Source: Bog-473 sp963840245 (GTDB taxonomy: Bacteria; Actinomycetota; Acidimicrobiia; Acidimicrobiales; RAAP-2). Taken from it: a stretch of DNA of 27,756 nt. Each line of letters begins with the position of its first letter. The first letter of the stretch is position 1. The position numbers and the translations under genes are program-made. The DNA lies in the NCBI GenBank assembly GCA_963840245.1, contig CAWIYI010000031.1, positions 1 through 27,756 of the forward strand, read 5' to 3'. This document shows positions 21,178-27,756 of the stretch, piece by piece. Below the pieces are notes generated by a model, which saw nothing but the letters and a program-made list of their open reading frames with translations, was not told the DNA's origin and ran no database searches.

Positions 21178-22334
21178 GTTGCCTTTTGTAGCCGATCCAC
21201 CAGGCCCGGGGCGACCCCATCCGACGCAGCGCCGGTGGCGCCGCTGCGAGCCGAGCGACGCCGGCCGGGGGACGCCGTCGCGAGCGGGATGCTGCGGACC
21301 GCCTCGACCACTCGCCGCACCAGGGCCGGCCGGCCGGCGATCACCAACAACTCCTGGTTGGAGAGGTGGCTCACCCGGCCCACCTTGCGTCCGGACGGGT
21401 CGTAGATGCCGATGCGGGCCCCGACGTATCGAGTCGAGTCGAAGGAGAGCGTCGCCACCTCGCCCTGGATTGAGCACATCGCCTCGAGCTCCTCCAACTC
21501 GAGCCAGGACTCGTCGTTGTAGGACAGCACCAGCAGGTCGCATTCCACGGATCGCACCACCGACGCCAGCGCCGCCGGCATGGCGCGCTTGGAATTGAAC
21601 GCGGACCGCGTGGATGGGTCACGGGCATCCACGCGTTTGCGGGCCACGCCGTAGGACTCGGGCGCGTCCCAGGCCACCAGCGTCTCCCACACGTGGTAGT
21701 TGGTGAAATACCGGTGCTGATTGTACGGCGGGTCGAGATACGCCAAGTCGAAATGCCCGAGCCCGTCGGCCAGCGCCACCGCATCGCCCTGGATGGCGCG
21801 CCCGGGCCCGCTCAACAGCTCCGGCACCCGTAGGTCCAAGCGGTTGGACGAGCGCGGCGCCCACTGCTTCACGTACGCCATCTGCACACCCGTGGTCGAG
21901 TCGACCCGGTCGGCTGCCTCGATGAGGGACGTCAACAGGAGGGGGAACAACGGCGACCCCGCATACTCCGAGTCAATGGCGTCCCGCACGGCATCTATCC
22001 GAGCGGCGTTGTGCGGTTGGAAGAAGCGGGCCTGACGGCTGAACGTCTCGGTGACGTAGCCGGGTCTGCCGGGGAGGCCGTTCAGGTGGGTGACCGCCGC
22101 CCGCAGTGCGCCCATGTCGGTGGCGGCGGCGTCCGTCTCGACGTAGGTGCGGGCGAACGTGTGCGCATAGCGGGCGCTGTCGGCGGCGGTGACGTGCACG
22201 CCCTGGGCCTTGAAGGCCTGGGCGACGCGGGTGGTGCCGGTGAACAGATCGAGGGCGGTGCGGGCGCCGGAGGCCTGGCAGATCCGGGTGAGGACGGGGA
22301 CCAGGCGGCGTTTGGAACCGAGGTATTTGATCAT
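21174..22334 (-). CDS. Adenine-specific DNA methyltransferase (D12 class), solitary
   Basis: 386-residue N6-adenine DNA methyltransferase. Motif X is KYLGSKRRL (3-11), the SAM-binding motif I is LDLFTGTTRVAQAF (28-41) and the catalytic motif IV is YLDPPYNQHRYF (199-210), the order of Dam-like alpha-class enzymes. The target recognition region is probably within 50-180. No restriction nuclease or specificity gene is near, so it looks like an orphan enzyme. The start is taken as ATG 22334 because motif X begins right after it; no Shine-Dalgarno is visible and a leaderless or GTG 22355 start is possible. It is divergent from the SAM methyltransferase at 22411, and its stop overlaps the ppk2 start (GTGA). 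Confidence 0.88.
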   Translation of the reverse strand: MIKYLGSKRRLVPVLTRICQASGARTALDLFTGTTRVAQAFKAQGVHVTAADSARYAHTFARTYVETDAAATDMGALRAAVTHLNGLPGRPGYVTETFSRQARFFQPHNAARIDAVRDAIDSEYAGSPLFPLLLTSLIEAADRVDSTTGVQMAYVKQWAPRSSNRLDLRVPELLSGPGRAIQGDAVALADGLGHFDLAYLDPPYNQHRYFTNYHVWETLVAWDAPESYGVARKRVDARDPSTRSAFNSKRAMPAALASVVRSVECDLLVLSYNDESWLELEELEAMCSIQGEVATLSFDSTRYVGARIGIYDPSGRKVGRVSHLSNQELLVIAGRPALVRRVVEAVRSIPLATASPGRRRSARSGATGAASDGVAPGLVDRLQKAT

Positions 22335-22410
22335 CGGGGGGTCACGTCGGCCCACCCTACGATGGGCGGTCATGGTGCCCGGGGACCATCCAGGAACCGA
22401 GGAGATCGGT

Positions 22411-23175
22411 ATGGATGAGGATTCGCACTGGGTCCGTTGGCATGCGCCGTACGAGGATCCGTCCTCGAAGCTCTCGCGGCGGTTGCAGGCGGTGCAGTCC
22501 ATGGTGGCTGCGGCGCTGGACGAGATCACGGCCCGGGGGCCGTCCCCGGCCACGGTCCCGTCCCCGGCCCCGTCCCCGGCTCCCGCTCCGTCCCCGGCCA
22601 CGGGCCGGTCCAGGCCTCTGGATACCAATCCAGAGCACATCCGGATGGTGAGCCTGTGCGCCGGCCAGGGGCGGGACGTGATCGACGTCGTGGCGACCCA
22701 TCCAAGGGGACCGGACGTCTCGGCGCTCCTGGTCGAGCTCGATCCGGCCCTGGTCGACTTCGCCCGGTCACGTGCGGCGGCGGCCGGCGCCGGGGTGGCC
22801 GAGCAGATCCGGGTGGTGGAGGGGGATGCGTCGCAGTGCCGCTGGTACGCCGACGATGTGCCGGCTGACATCGTCCTGGTGTGCGGCGTGTTCGGGAACA
22901 TCAGTGAGGCGGACATCACGCGCACCATCCAGGCGATGCCGGGGTTCTGCGCCCCCGGCGGCCACGTCGTGTGGACCCGGCACCGGCGGCCGCCGGATCT
23001 CACGCCGGCCATCCGGGCCAACTTCGCCGCCGCCGGGTTCACGGAGCTGGGCTTCGTCTCCTCTGCGGACTCCTTCATGACCATCGGCCACCACCGCCTC
23101 GATGGGCCGACAGCGCCCTTCGACCCCGATCAGATCCTCTTCGACTTCGTCGGCGACGGGCTCAATCCGGTATGA
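22411..23175 (+). CDS. Class I SAM-dependent methyltransferase, unknown substrate
   Basis: 254 residues. After an N-terminal helical segment (1-40) comes a Pro/Ser/Ala linker (about 44-64) built from tandem repeats, then a Rossmann-fold methyltransferase: motif I VSLCAGQGRDVIDVV (80-94), an acidic residue at LLVELD (107-111), and VVEGDAS (135-141) with DIVLVCGVFGNIS (153-165). The closing FTELGF and GHHRL strands fit the family. The start ATG 22411 follows GGAG at 22401-22404. Its stop overlaps the next start as ATGA (23172-23175), so it is coupled to the membrane protein. The substrate cannot be inferred. Confidence 0.85.
   Translation: MDEDSHWVRWHAPYEDPSSKLSRRLQAVQSMVAAALDEITARGPSPATVPSPAPSPAPAPSPATGRSRPLDTNPEHIRMVSLCAGQGRDVIDVVATHPRGPDVSALLVELDPALVDFARSRAAAAGAGVAEQIRVVEGDASQCRWYADDVPADIVLVCGVFGNISEADITRTIQAMPGFCAPGGHVVWTRHRRPPDLTPAIRANFAAAGFTELGFVSSADSFMTIGHHRLDGPTAPFDPDQILFDFVGDGLNPV
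22541..22604. repeat. CCGTCCCCGGCC-type tandem repeat within the methyltransferase
   Basis: Several imperfect units of CCGTCCCCGGCC(CC) lie head-to-tail, giving the PSPA-rich linker of the SAM methyltransferase. The repeat stays in frame. Confidence 0.8.
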
Positions 23176-24110
23176 GCGTCGGCGACCGGGAGTCGTCGGC
23201 GGATTCGGCGCTGCCGGCGGAGTCGGCGCTGGCGGCGGGATCGGCGGGTGCAGCAGCGGAGAAGCGGCCGACACAGACCACCGCGCCGTCCCGCCACCGC
23301 CTCCACCCCGTCGAGCTCATCTCCATGGCGTGGCGCACCGCCAAGGCGGAGCCCGCCCGGGTGATCGTTCCCGCCCTGGTGATCTTCGGCCTCGATGCGA
23401 TCCAGGGCACCCTTTACACCGAGGTCGCCGTCGACCATCACGGACTCGGGTCGGTCCTCGGTGCGTTCCTCTTCGGAGCCTCCACCCTCGGGCTGACCTT
23501 CTACTCCGGCATGCTCGAGCGCCTGGTCGGCTCGGTGGAGCGTGGCGAGCCCGCCCAGCCCGTCTTGGTGGTGCTGCGGAGCCTGCCCTGGCTGCGCCTG
23601 TTGGCGGCCGAAGCAATCCTCGTCGTCATCGGTGCCGTCACCTCTTTGTTCTTCATCATCCCGGGCCTGATCGTGGGGACCTTGTTCGCCCTGGTCGGGC
23701 CCCTCATCAACCTGCTCGACACCTCGGTACGCGAAGCCTTCCGGCGTTCGTTGAAGTTGGTGTGGCCGCACTTCATGCTGGTGTTCTGCTTCATCTCGCT
23801 GCCGTTGGCCGTCGAGCACGAGGTGGTGGTGCTGGTGGCCGAGCTGATTCCCCACGAGCACATCTGGGCGGTCTTCCTCACGACCTTCATCCTCGGTGAC
23901 TTCTTCGGGATGGCGTTGGGGCTGATGGAGGTGACCCTGGCCGAGCGCCTCGTCTCGGGAGCGTCGCGACCCGGTGCCGACCTACTGTCGACGGGCGTGG
24001 AGCTGGCCGATCCACAAGGCAGCCAAGGCAGCCAAGGCAGCCACGGCGGCCAAGGCAGCCACAGCAGCCACGGCAGCCACGGCAGCCACGGCACGCCGAA
24101 CACCGCCTGA
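23172..24110 (+). CDS. Multi-helix membrane protein, unknown function
   Basis: 312 residues. A low-complexity Ala/Ser head (1-45) leads into five or six hydrophobic helices, including VIVPALVIFGL, VLGAFLFGASTLGLTF, LLAAEAILVVIGAVTSLFFIIPGLIVGTLF, FMLVFCFISLPL and IWAVFLTTFILGDFFGMALGLM. The layout and the PGLIVGTLFALV stretch resemble small permease-like or DUF975-like membrane proteins, which is not a firm assignment. The C-terminal tail (about 285-312) is a Gly-Ser-Gln/His repeat (GSQGSQGSHGGQGSHSSHGS) with many His. The start overlaps the methyltransferase stop (ATGA). Confidence 0.78.
   Translation: MSVGDRESSADSALPAESALAAGSAGAAAEKRPTQTTAPSRHRLHPVELISMAWRTAKAEPARVIVPALVIFGLDAIQGTLYTEVAVDHHGLGSVLGAFLFGASTLGLTFYSGMLERLVGSVERGEPAQPVLVVLRSLPWLRLLAAEAILVVIGAVTSLFFIIPGLIVGTLFALVGPLINLLDTSVREAFRRSLKLVWPHFMLVFCFISLPLAVEHEVVVLVAELIPHEHIWAVFLTTFILGDFFGMALGLMEVTLAERLVSGASRPGADLLSTGVELADPQGSQGSQGSHGGQGSHSSHGSHGSHGTPNTA
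24017..24093. repeat. AGGCAGCCA-type tandem repeat at the membrane protein tail
   Basis: About eight imperfect 9-base units (AAGGCAGCC / CACGGCAGC) encode the Gly-Ser-Gln/His tail of the membrane protein just before its stop. Copy-number changes of 9 bases would keep the frame. Confidence 0.85.
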
Positions 24111-24202
24111 CCGCTAGGCACGCCAAAGGATCAAAACGTCAAAACCGCCCGGGCAGCTGACACACCCGACAGACGCACCCGGCAGGCGCACCAGAAGGCC
24201 TC

Positions 24203-24224
24203 CCGTGGATGAGACGATCCACGG
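24203..24224. terminator. Perfect 8-bp hairpin between convergent genes
   Basis: CCGTGGAT (24203-24210) pairs with ATCCACGG (24217-24224) around a 6-base loop, in the 191-base gap between the convergent membrane protein and AttH/CrtC-like genes. It has no T-tract; it may serve both strands. Nothing else is seen in this gap. Confidence 0.45.
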
Positions 24225-24301
24225 ACCACGATGTGCGTGGGCGGCCGGCGGCGTGCGGTGGCGACGCGGCCCGTGCTCACACGACGCCGGTCACGTAGAA
24301 G

Positions 24302-25273
24302 TCAGGTGGTGTCGGATGGTGGGGCGTCGGGCTGGTTCCACTCGATCCAGCCCGTGCCCTCGCGGCCGTCGTCGGCGCGGCAGTGGACGAGGGCCCGCGG
24401 GAACCGGCTGACCCGACCATCGTCGTTGCGCAGGAGGACGGGCCCGAAGGCAACCGGCGTGACCTCGATCCCCAGGTCGAGCTCGGGCCCCGGGCCGGGG
24501 TCGGCCGCGATGTCGATGCGCGCTTTGGAGGGGAATCCGTGGTCGCCGAGGTCTTCGGTCACCGAGAGCGCCGTGGCGGGATAGACCTCGCCGTGCTTCT
24601 GGATGTAACCGAAGAACACGGGGACGCCGACGTTCATACGGATGTCCGCCAGGTGGACCCGGGTGCCGTCGTCGAGGCGAAGGGAGCACCAGCACCATCC
24701 AAAGGCCCACCAGTCCCGCACGCCCCAGGAGTGGTCGCGCTGGCCCTGCCCGTCGACGCTGAACGTCTCCCCGTCGACGGTGACGGTGCCGCGCACGAGG
24801 CACGGGATCTCGTAGCGGGTCGTCAGGTCGTAGTGATAAGGGACGCCGTCGGTCGTCCACGTGACGTCCAGGTCGAGCTGCGCGGGGGAGCCGGTCTGCT
24901 CGCCGTGGGCGTAGACGTCCTCGGGCGGGGCGATGATGCGGGCCGGGGCGTGAGCGGCCAGGCGGAACTCCTCGAGCGGCCGGCGGAGTTCGATTTCGAC
25001 TCGTTCGCCGCCTTTGCTCTCGCTGACGAGACCGTTCTCCGGGGGAACGGGCATCTCATAGTTGGCGGAGCAGACGCCGGGGCGGTCGGGCCAGACGATC
25101 CAGGCCGTCCACCAGGCCACCTGGCGGTTGGGGTAGAGGCCGAGCCGGAGCCAACCCCCCATGGTGCCGTCGGAGCGGACGAAGTCGCAGTAATAGGACT
25201 CGTTCCACAGGTCCTCGCCGTCGGGGTCGTGCCGGGCTTCGTCGTCTGGCAGGACGACGTGGTCCGCCGTCAC
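24302..25273 (-). CDS. AttH/CrtC-like lipocalin-fold protein (DUF7064/7065 type)
   Basis: 323 residues. The central GQGQRDHSWGVRDWWAFGWC, followed by a DGTRVHLADIR stretch, is the mark of a beta-rich family related to CrtC (carotenoid hydratase) and AttH and often annotated DUF7064/7065 in actinobacteria. Members have a double lipocalin-like beta barrel and bind hydrophobic molecules; whether this one is catalytic is unknown. The many Trp/Tyr residues (VAWWTAWIVWPDRP) fit a hydrophobic pocket. GTG 25273 overlaps the upstream gene's stop by four bases (GTGA). Third gene of a VOC, CMD-like, AttH-like cassette. The family name is from memory. Confidence 0.72.
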   Translation of the reverse strand: MTADHVVLPDDEARHDPDGEDLWNESYYCDFVRSDGTMGGWLRLGLYPNRQVAWWTAWIVWPDRPGVCSANYEMPVPPENGLVSESKGGERVEIELRRPLEEFRLAAHAPARIIAPPEDVYAHGEQTGSPAQLDLDVTWTTDGVPYHYDLTTRYEIPCLVRGTVTVDGETFSVDGQGQRDHSWGVRDWWAFGWCWCSLRLDDGTRVHLADIRMNVGVPVFFGYIQKHGEVYPATALSVTEDLGDHGFPSKARIDIAADPGPGPELDLGIEVTPVAFGPVLLRNDDGRVSRFPRALVHCRADDGREGTGWIEWNQPDAPPSDTT

Positions 25274-25908
25274 TCGCCCGGGCCCGGATGCATGGCGGAG
25301 GCCCCCATAGGACCGGGCACCTCGACGATGGGATCGTCGCGGTCGTCGAACTCCGTGCGCAAGGCCTTCGACATGACGGCGTGCTGGAAGTAGAGCGTGG
25401 TGATGTAGGTCAGCTCGAGGATGGCAACCTCATCGAGGTGGTGGGCCAGCTCGGCGAAGAGCTCGTCGGGGACGCGGCCGTGGTCGTAGACGAGGCAGTC
25501 GGTGTAGGCGAGGACGGCCCGCTCGGCGGCGTTGTAGGTGTGCTCGGGGGCGACGCTCCACGCCGGGATGTGCGTGATCTGCTCGTCGGGCATGCCGAGC
25601 TCGCGCATCGACTTGGCGTGCTGGCTGAAGACGAACTGGCTGCCGGCGGCCCAGCCGGCGCGTATCTGGCCGAGCTCACGCAGCGTGGGGTCGAGGTTGC
25701 GGGTGGGTGATTGGTAGAGGCCGAAACCCTTGACGCAGTGGTCGAGGATGTCGGGGCTGAGGGCGAAGACCGTCCACCAGTCGCCCGTGGTGCCATCCCA
25801 GCGGCCCGGCTCGGCGACGGGGTCGCGGCCCTCGAAGAGCCATTCGTACATGGTGGTGACGATGGGGGCGGTGGCTTCGTCCTTGGGGACCTGGCGGAGG
25901 CGGGGCAT
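25270..25908 (-). CDS. Carboxymuconolactone decarboxylase-like (AhpD-fold) protein
   Basis: 212 residues, all-helical AhpD-like fold. The core SQFVFSQHAKSMRELGMPDEQI (90-111) matches the family helix in which AhpD has its CxxC; here there is no Cys pair, so a peroxidase role is unlikely and a carboxymuconolactone-decarboxylase-like or accessory role is more likely. His97 keeps the family position. RAVLAYTDCLVYDHGRVPDELFAELAHHLDEVAILELTYI follows as the second conserved helix pair. It starts at ATG 25908 without a strong ribosome site. Its stop overlaps the AttH-like start (GTGA). Gene order suggests a small catabolic cassette with the VOC protein upstream. Confidence 0.85.
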   Translation of the reverse strand: MPRLRQVPKDEATAPIVTTMYEWLFEGRDPVAEPGRWDGTTGDWWTVFALSPDILDHCVKGFGLYQSPTRNLDPTLRELGQIRAGWAAGSQFVFSQHAKSMRELGMPDEQITHIPAWSVAPEHTYNAAERAVLAYTDCLVYDHGRVPDELFAELAHHLDEVAILELTYITTLYFQHAVMSKALRTEFDDRDDPIVEVPGPMGASAMHPGPGE

Positions 25909-25920
25909 GGGGCGCTCTGG

Positions 25921-25956
25921 GTGTCGGTGTCGGTGTCGGTATCGGTCGGTCGGTGT
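25921..25956. repeat. GTGTCG hexamer repeat in the VOC-CMD gap
   Basis: GTGTCG occurs three times, then GTATCG and GTCG units, in the 61-base gap between two minus-strand genes. It lies where the ribosome site of the CMD-like gene would be expected, and none is visible. Confidence 0.8.
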
Positions 25957-25969
25957 CCGGCGGACTCGG

Positions 25970-26542
25970 TCAGGCTGGGGTCGGCTCGGCGAGGACGGTG
26001 CCGACAGCCTTGGCCGGCGTGTGGGAGATGTCGGCGGGGGTGAACTCCCGCATCCAGCACGCGAACTCGAGCAGGATGCCGTCGGGATCCTGGAAGTAGA
26101 TGCTGCGCACGAAGACGCCCGAGTGCATGTCGTCGCTGATGCCCCACTCGGAGTCGTCGTGATTGGCTATCTCGGTGCAGTCGATGCCGGCGGCGACGAG
26201 CCGGTCGCGGTACTCCTCGATCTTCTCGGGCGCCACGTCGAAGGCGACATGGTTCATGGAGCCGATGGCACTGGTGAGGTCACCCTGATCGGGGCGCGCC
26301 GCCGGCGCGCTGATGCCGGGGACGCCGTCGGGCGCCTCGGGGAACCAGAAGAAGGCCAGGCAGTCCCCGCCGCCGCAGTCGAAGAAGAAGTGCTGTCCCA
26401 TCCCGGCCGGCAGCTCGATCGTCTTGACCAGCGCCATGCCCAGGACGTTCGTGTAGAAGTCGACCGTCCGCTCCATGTCGCGGCAGACCAGAGCCAGATG
26501 ATTGATGCCCCGCAACTCGAATCCCCCCGTGTTGCCCGTCAT
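25970..26542 (-). CDS. VOC-family protein, extradiol-dioxygenase-like
   Basis: 190-residue two-module VOC protein. Metal-ligand candidates match the His-His-Glu pattern of type I extradiol dioxygenases and glyoxalases: His15 in INHLALV, His98 in SMNHVAFDV and Glu159 in DGILLEFACW. TVDFYTNVLGM (26-36) is the usual helix after the first strand. The ATG at 26542 is chosen because GGGAAGG lies just upstream; a longer frame to 26731 is non-conserved. It leads the minus-strand cassette with the CMD-like and AttH-like genes, suggesting aromatic or steroid ring catabolism, an inference from family only. Divergent from the PF03640 gene. Confidence 0.88.
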   Translation of the reverse strand: MTGNTGGFELRGINHLALVCRDMERTVDFYTNVLGMALVKTIELPAGMGQHFFFDCGGGDCLAFFWFPEAPDGVPGISAPAARPDQGDLTSAIGSMNHVAFDVAPEKIEEYRDRLVAAGIDCTEIANHDDSEWGISDDMHSGVFVRSIYFQDPDGILLEFACWMREFTPADISHTPAKAVGTVLAEPTPA

Positions 26543-26558
26543 GAGCCTGCCTTCCCTC

Positions 26559-26570
26559 GGTGGCGCCACC
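26559..26570. promoter_or_regulatory. Perfect 12-bp palindrome between divergent genes
   Basis: GGTGGCGCCACC lies 17 bases upstream of the VOC gene start in the 187-base divergent gap before the PF03640 gene. It is a candidate operator. The gap also has a 10-base direct repeat, CAACCGAAAC, at 26691-26700 and 26701-26710, close to the PF03640 gene's ribosome site (GAAGGGA, 26714-26720). Confidence 0.3.
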
Positions 26571-26729
26571 ACCTGTGTTGTCGCCCGGGTCCGGTCCCAG
26601 GGTACGGCCCAGGTCCGGCCCAGATCGGGGCGGAACGGCCCCAGGTTAGGCCGCAATCTTGCGATAGGCCCAGACCGTATGACCCTCGGGCAACCGAAAC
26701 CAACCGAAACCACGAAGGGACGGCGCGAC

Positions 26730-27572
26730 ATGGCGGCAGCGGGCTACGGACGCAGGAACGGGGGCCAAACGGGTCCAGGTGGCTGGAAGGCGGGGAGAGT
26801 CCGGGCACGCGGGGCCCGACGTGTCCGGGGTCAGGCCGTTGCCGGGACTCTCTCCGCGTCTTTGCTGACGATCGGGGCGCTCTCGGTCGCCCTGACCGTT
26901 GTCGGAGGCGTGGCCGTGGTGGCGCCGGCCGGGGTCGCCGGCGCCACGAACCCGCACGCCAAGACCGTCAAGGTCTCGACGGCCAAAGTGCCCAACGTGG
27001 GGACCGTCCTCACCACCGCCTCGGGCCTCACCCTCTACCGGTTCACCGAGGACACACCGGGTATCTCGAAGTGCACGGGAGCGTGCGCCAAGATCTGGCC
27101 GCCGATGTTGGCGTCAAAGGGAGCGCATGTGTCGGCCCCCCGCGGTGTCAAGGGCCTGGCGGTGATGAACGTCGGCAACGGCCACTTTCAGGTGACCTTC
27201 CACAAGGTGCCCCTGTACCGCTTCGAAGGTGACAAGAAGAAGGGTCAGGCCAAAGGGCAGAACGTAGGGAACGTGTGGTTCGCCGCGTTGAAGAGCGGCA
27301 TCCCGGCCACCACGGCCGCCGCCGGAGCGGCCGCACCGACCCCGACAACGGCGCCTGCACCCGCGGCGACGCAGCCCACGGCGGCGCCGGCACCGACGAC
27401 GCAGACCCACTCGACCACGCCCACGCAGACGCCGGCCACGATGGCACCGGCGCCCCCGCCCCGCCCCCGACGACGACACCGCGCACGACGCCTCCGACCT
27501 CACCGCCGCCGACCACGACCACTGCCCCCGCCATGGGAGGGGCCGCGTTCTAGGTGTTCATCTAGCCATTAG
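26730..27572 (+). CDS. Secreted PF03640-repeat protein, C-terminal frame change
   Basis: An Arg-rich N-terminus and a hydrophobic stretch (about 40-71) form a signal sequence or anchor. The rest holds two half-repeats of the 'secreted repeat of unknown function' (PF03640): LTTASGLTLYRFTEDTPGIS with the Cys pair CTGACAKIWPP (115-125), then QVTFHKVPLYRFEGDKKKGQ and GNVWFAA. A Thr/Ala/Pro-rich tail (190 onward) probably spans the cell wall. The start ATG 26730 has GAAGGGA upstream. As written the tail turns into an Arg-rich run ending at 27572; in the other frame the tail stays Pro/Thr-rich and ends at TAG 27551-27553. Adding one C in the C-rich run near 27449-27470 joins these as one 274-residue protein, which is more likely. 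Confidence 0.8.
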   Translation: MAAAGYGRRNGGQTGPGGWKAGRVRARGARRVRGQAVAGTLSASLLTIGALSVALTVVGGVAVVAPAGVAGATNPHAKTVKVSTAKVPNVGTVLTTASGLTLYRFTEDTPGISKCTGACAKIWPPMLASKGAHVSAPRGVKGLAVMNVGNGHFQVTFHKVPLYRFEGDKKKGQAKGQNVGNVWFAALKSGIPATTAAAGAAAPTPTTAPAPAATQPTAAPAPTTQTHSTTPTQTPATMAPAPPPRPRRRHRARRLRPHRRRPRPLPPPWEGPRSRCSSSH

Positions 27573-27695
27573 CCCCTGAATGTGCGATCCGGCACGCCGG
27601 ATGGCGGCGCGCCGGCTGAACAGGCGGTGCAAGGGATGGTCAAGCGGGTGTGGTCGCCGCGATTCCCCCCGCGCCGGTTCCCTGTAGGTTTTCCG

Positions 27696-27756
27696 ATGAG
27701 CAACGGGGCGACGGGAGACGTCGGCACAACGCGGCACGCGGCAGGCAACACGCGGC
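27696..27756 (+). CDS. 5' start of a gene running off the window
   Basis: ATG 27696 opens a frame to the right edge (MSNGATGDVGTTRHAAGNTR). No strong ribosome site precedes it (TAGGTT only). Weak call: about 20 residues are seen and the frame is low-complexity. The 123 bases before it hold nothing I can name. Confidence 0.3.
   Translation, partial: MSNGATGDVGTTRHAAGNTR

Noticed and set aside
18010..21543. A single 1177-codon PPK2 fusion protein
   Set aside because: Past about 20206 the frame is a shadow of the LLM and amidase genes. A one-base shift in the repeat gives a proper PPK2 end.
27569..27751. 60-codon minus-strand frame at the right edge
   Set aside because: No ribosome site and low complexity; a plus-strand start at 27696 is a somewhat better candidate there.

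Overview
The window is very GC-rich, with G/C-biased third codon positions, many GTG starts and many 4-base stop/start overlaps. It carries an F420-type luciferase-like oxidoreductase, FadD/FadE-type lipid catabolism genes, a P450, a DUF222/HNH protein, a secreted PF03640 protein and a BsaP-like biotin synthase helper. Together these point to an actinomycete, possibly an uncultured Acidimicrobiia-like lineage; the phylum is a fair inference, the class a guess. I found no rRNA, tRNA, CRISPR array, insertion sequence or prophage. No stretch longer than about 200 bases lacks a gene.

Layout. (1) 1-3003: the tail of a possible upstream gene, then a FadD-like acyl-CoA synthetase and a FadE-like acyl-CoA dehydrogenase reading away from each other. 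(2) 3141-9834: a cofactor block. An archaeal-type riboflavin synthase diverges from bioA-bioF-bioD; bioB and its small partner bsaP lie further on in the opposite direction, and a DUF222/HNH gene separates the two biotin groups. All four late steps of biotin synthesis are encoded, but bioF is split between two frames. (3) 9891-13226: an ACAD10/11-like dehydrogenase, a Ser/Thr-rich lipoprotein, a small VOC protein and a one-helix membrane protein. (4) 13272-15663: a TetR regulator divergent from a 14-helix MFS exporter, with a near-palindromic operator candidate between them. (5) 22334 down to 15777, minus strand: a tight run of six genes (orphan adenine DNA methyltransferase, PPK2, LLM oxidoreductase, amidase, cupin, P450). 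(6) 22411-24110: a SAM methyltransferase and a membrane protein, coupled by ATGA. (7) 26542 down to 24302: a VOC, carboxymuconolactone-decarboxylase-like and AttH/CrtC-like cassette. (8) 26730 to the end: a secreted PF03640 protein and the start of another gene.

The most striking theme is short tandem repeats. Three genes (bioF, ppk2 and the PF03640 protein) change reading frame inside a GC-rich simple repeat; in each case a one-base correction restores a sensible end. Three other genes (bioB, the P450 and the amidase) have their stop codon inside a tandem duplication of 14-15 bases. An 18-base unit is repeated five times between the LLM gene and the amidase and stays in frame with both. This is either real slippage at variable loci or a mixture of real repeats and consensus errors in them; raw reads would decide.
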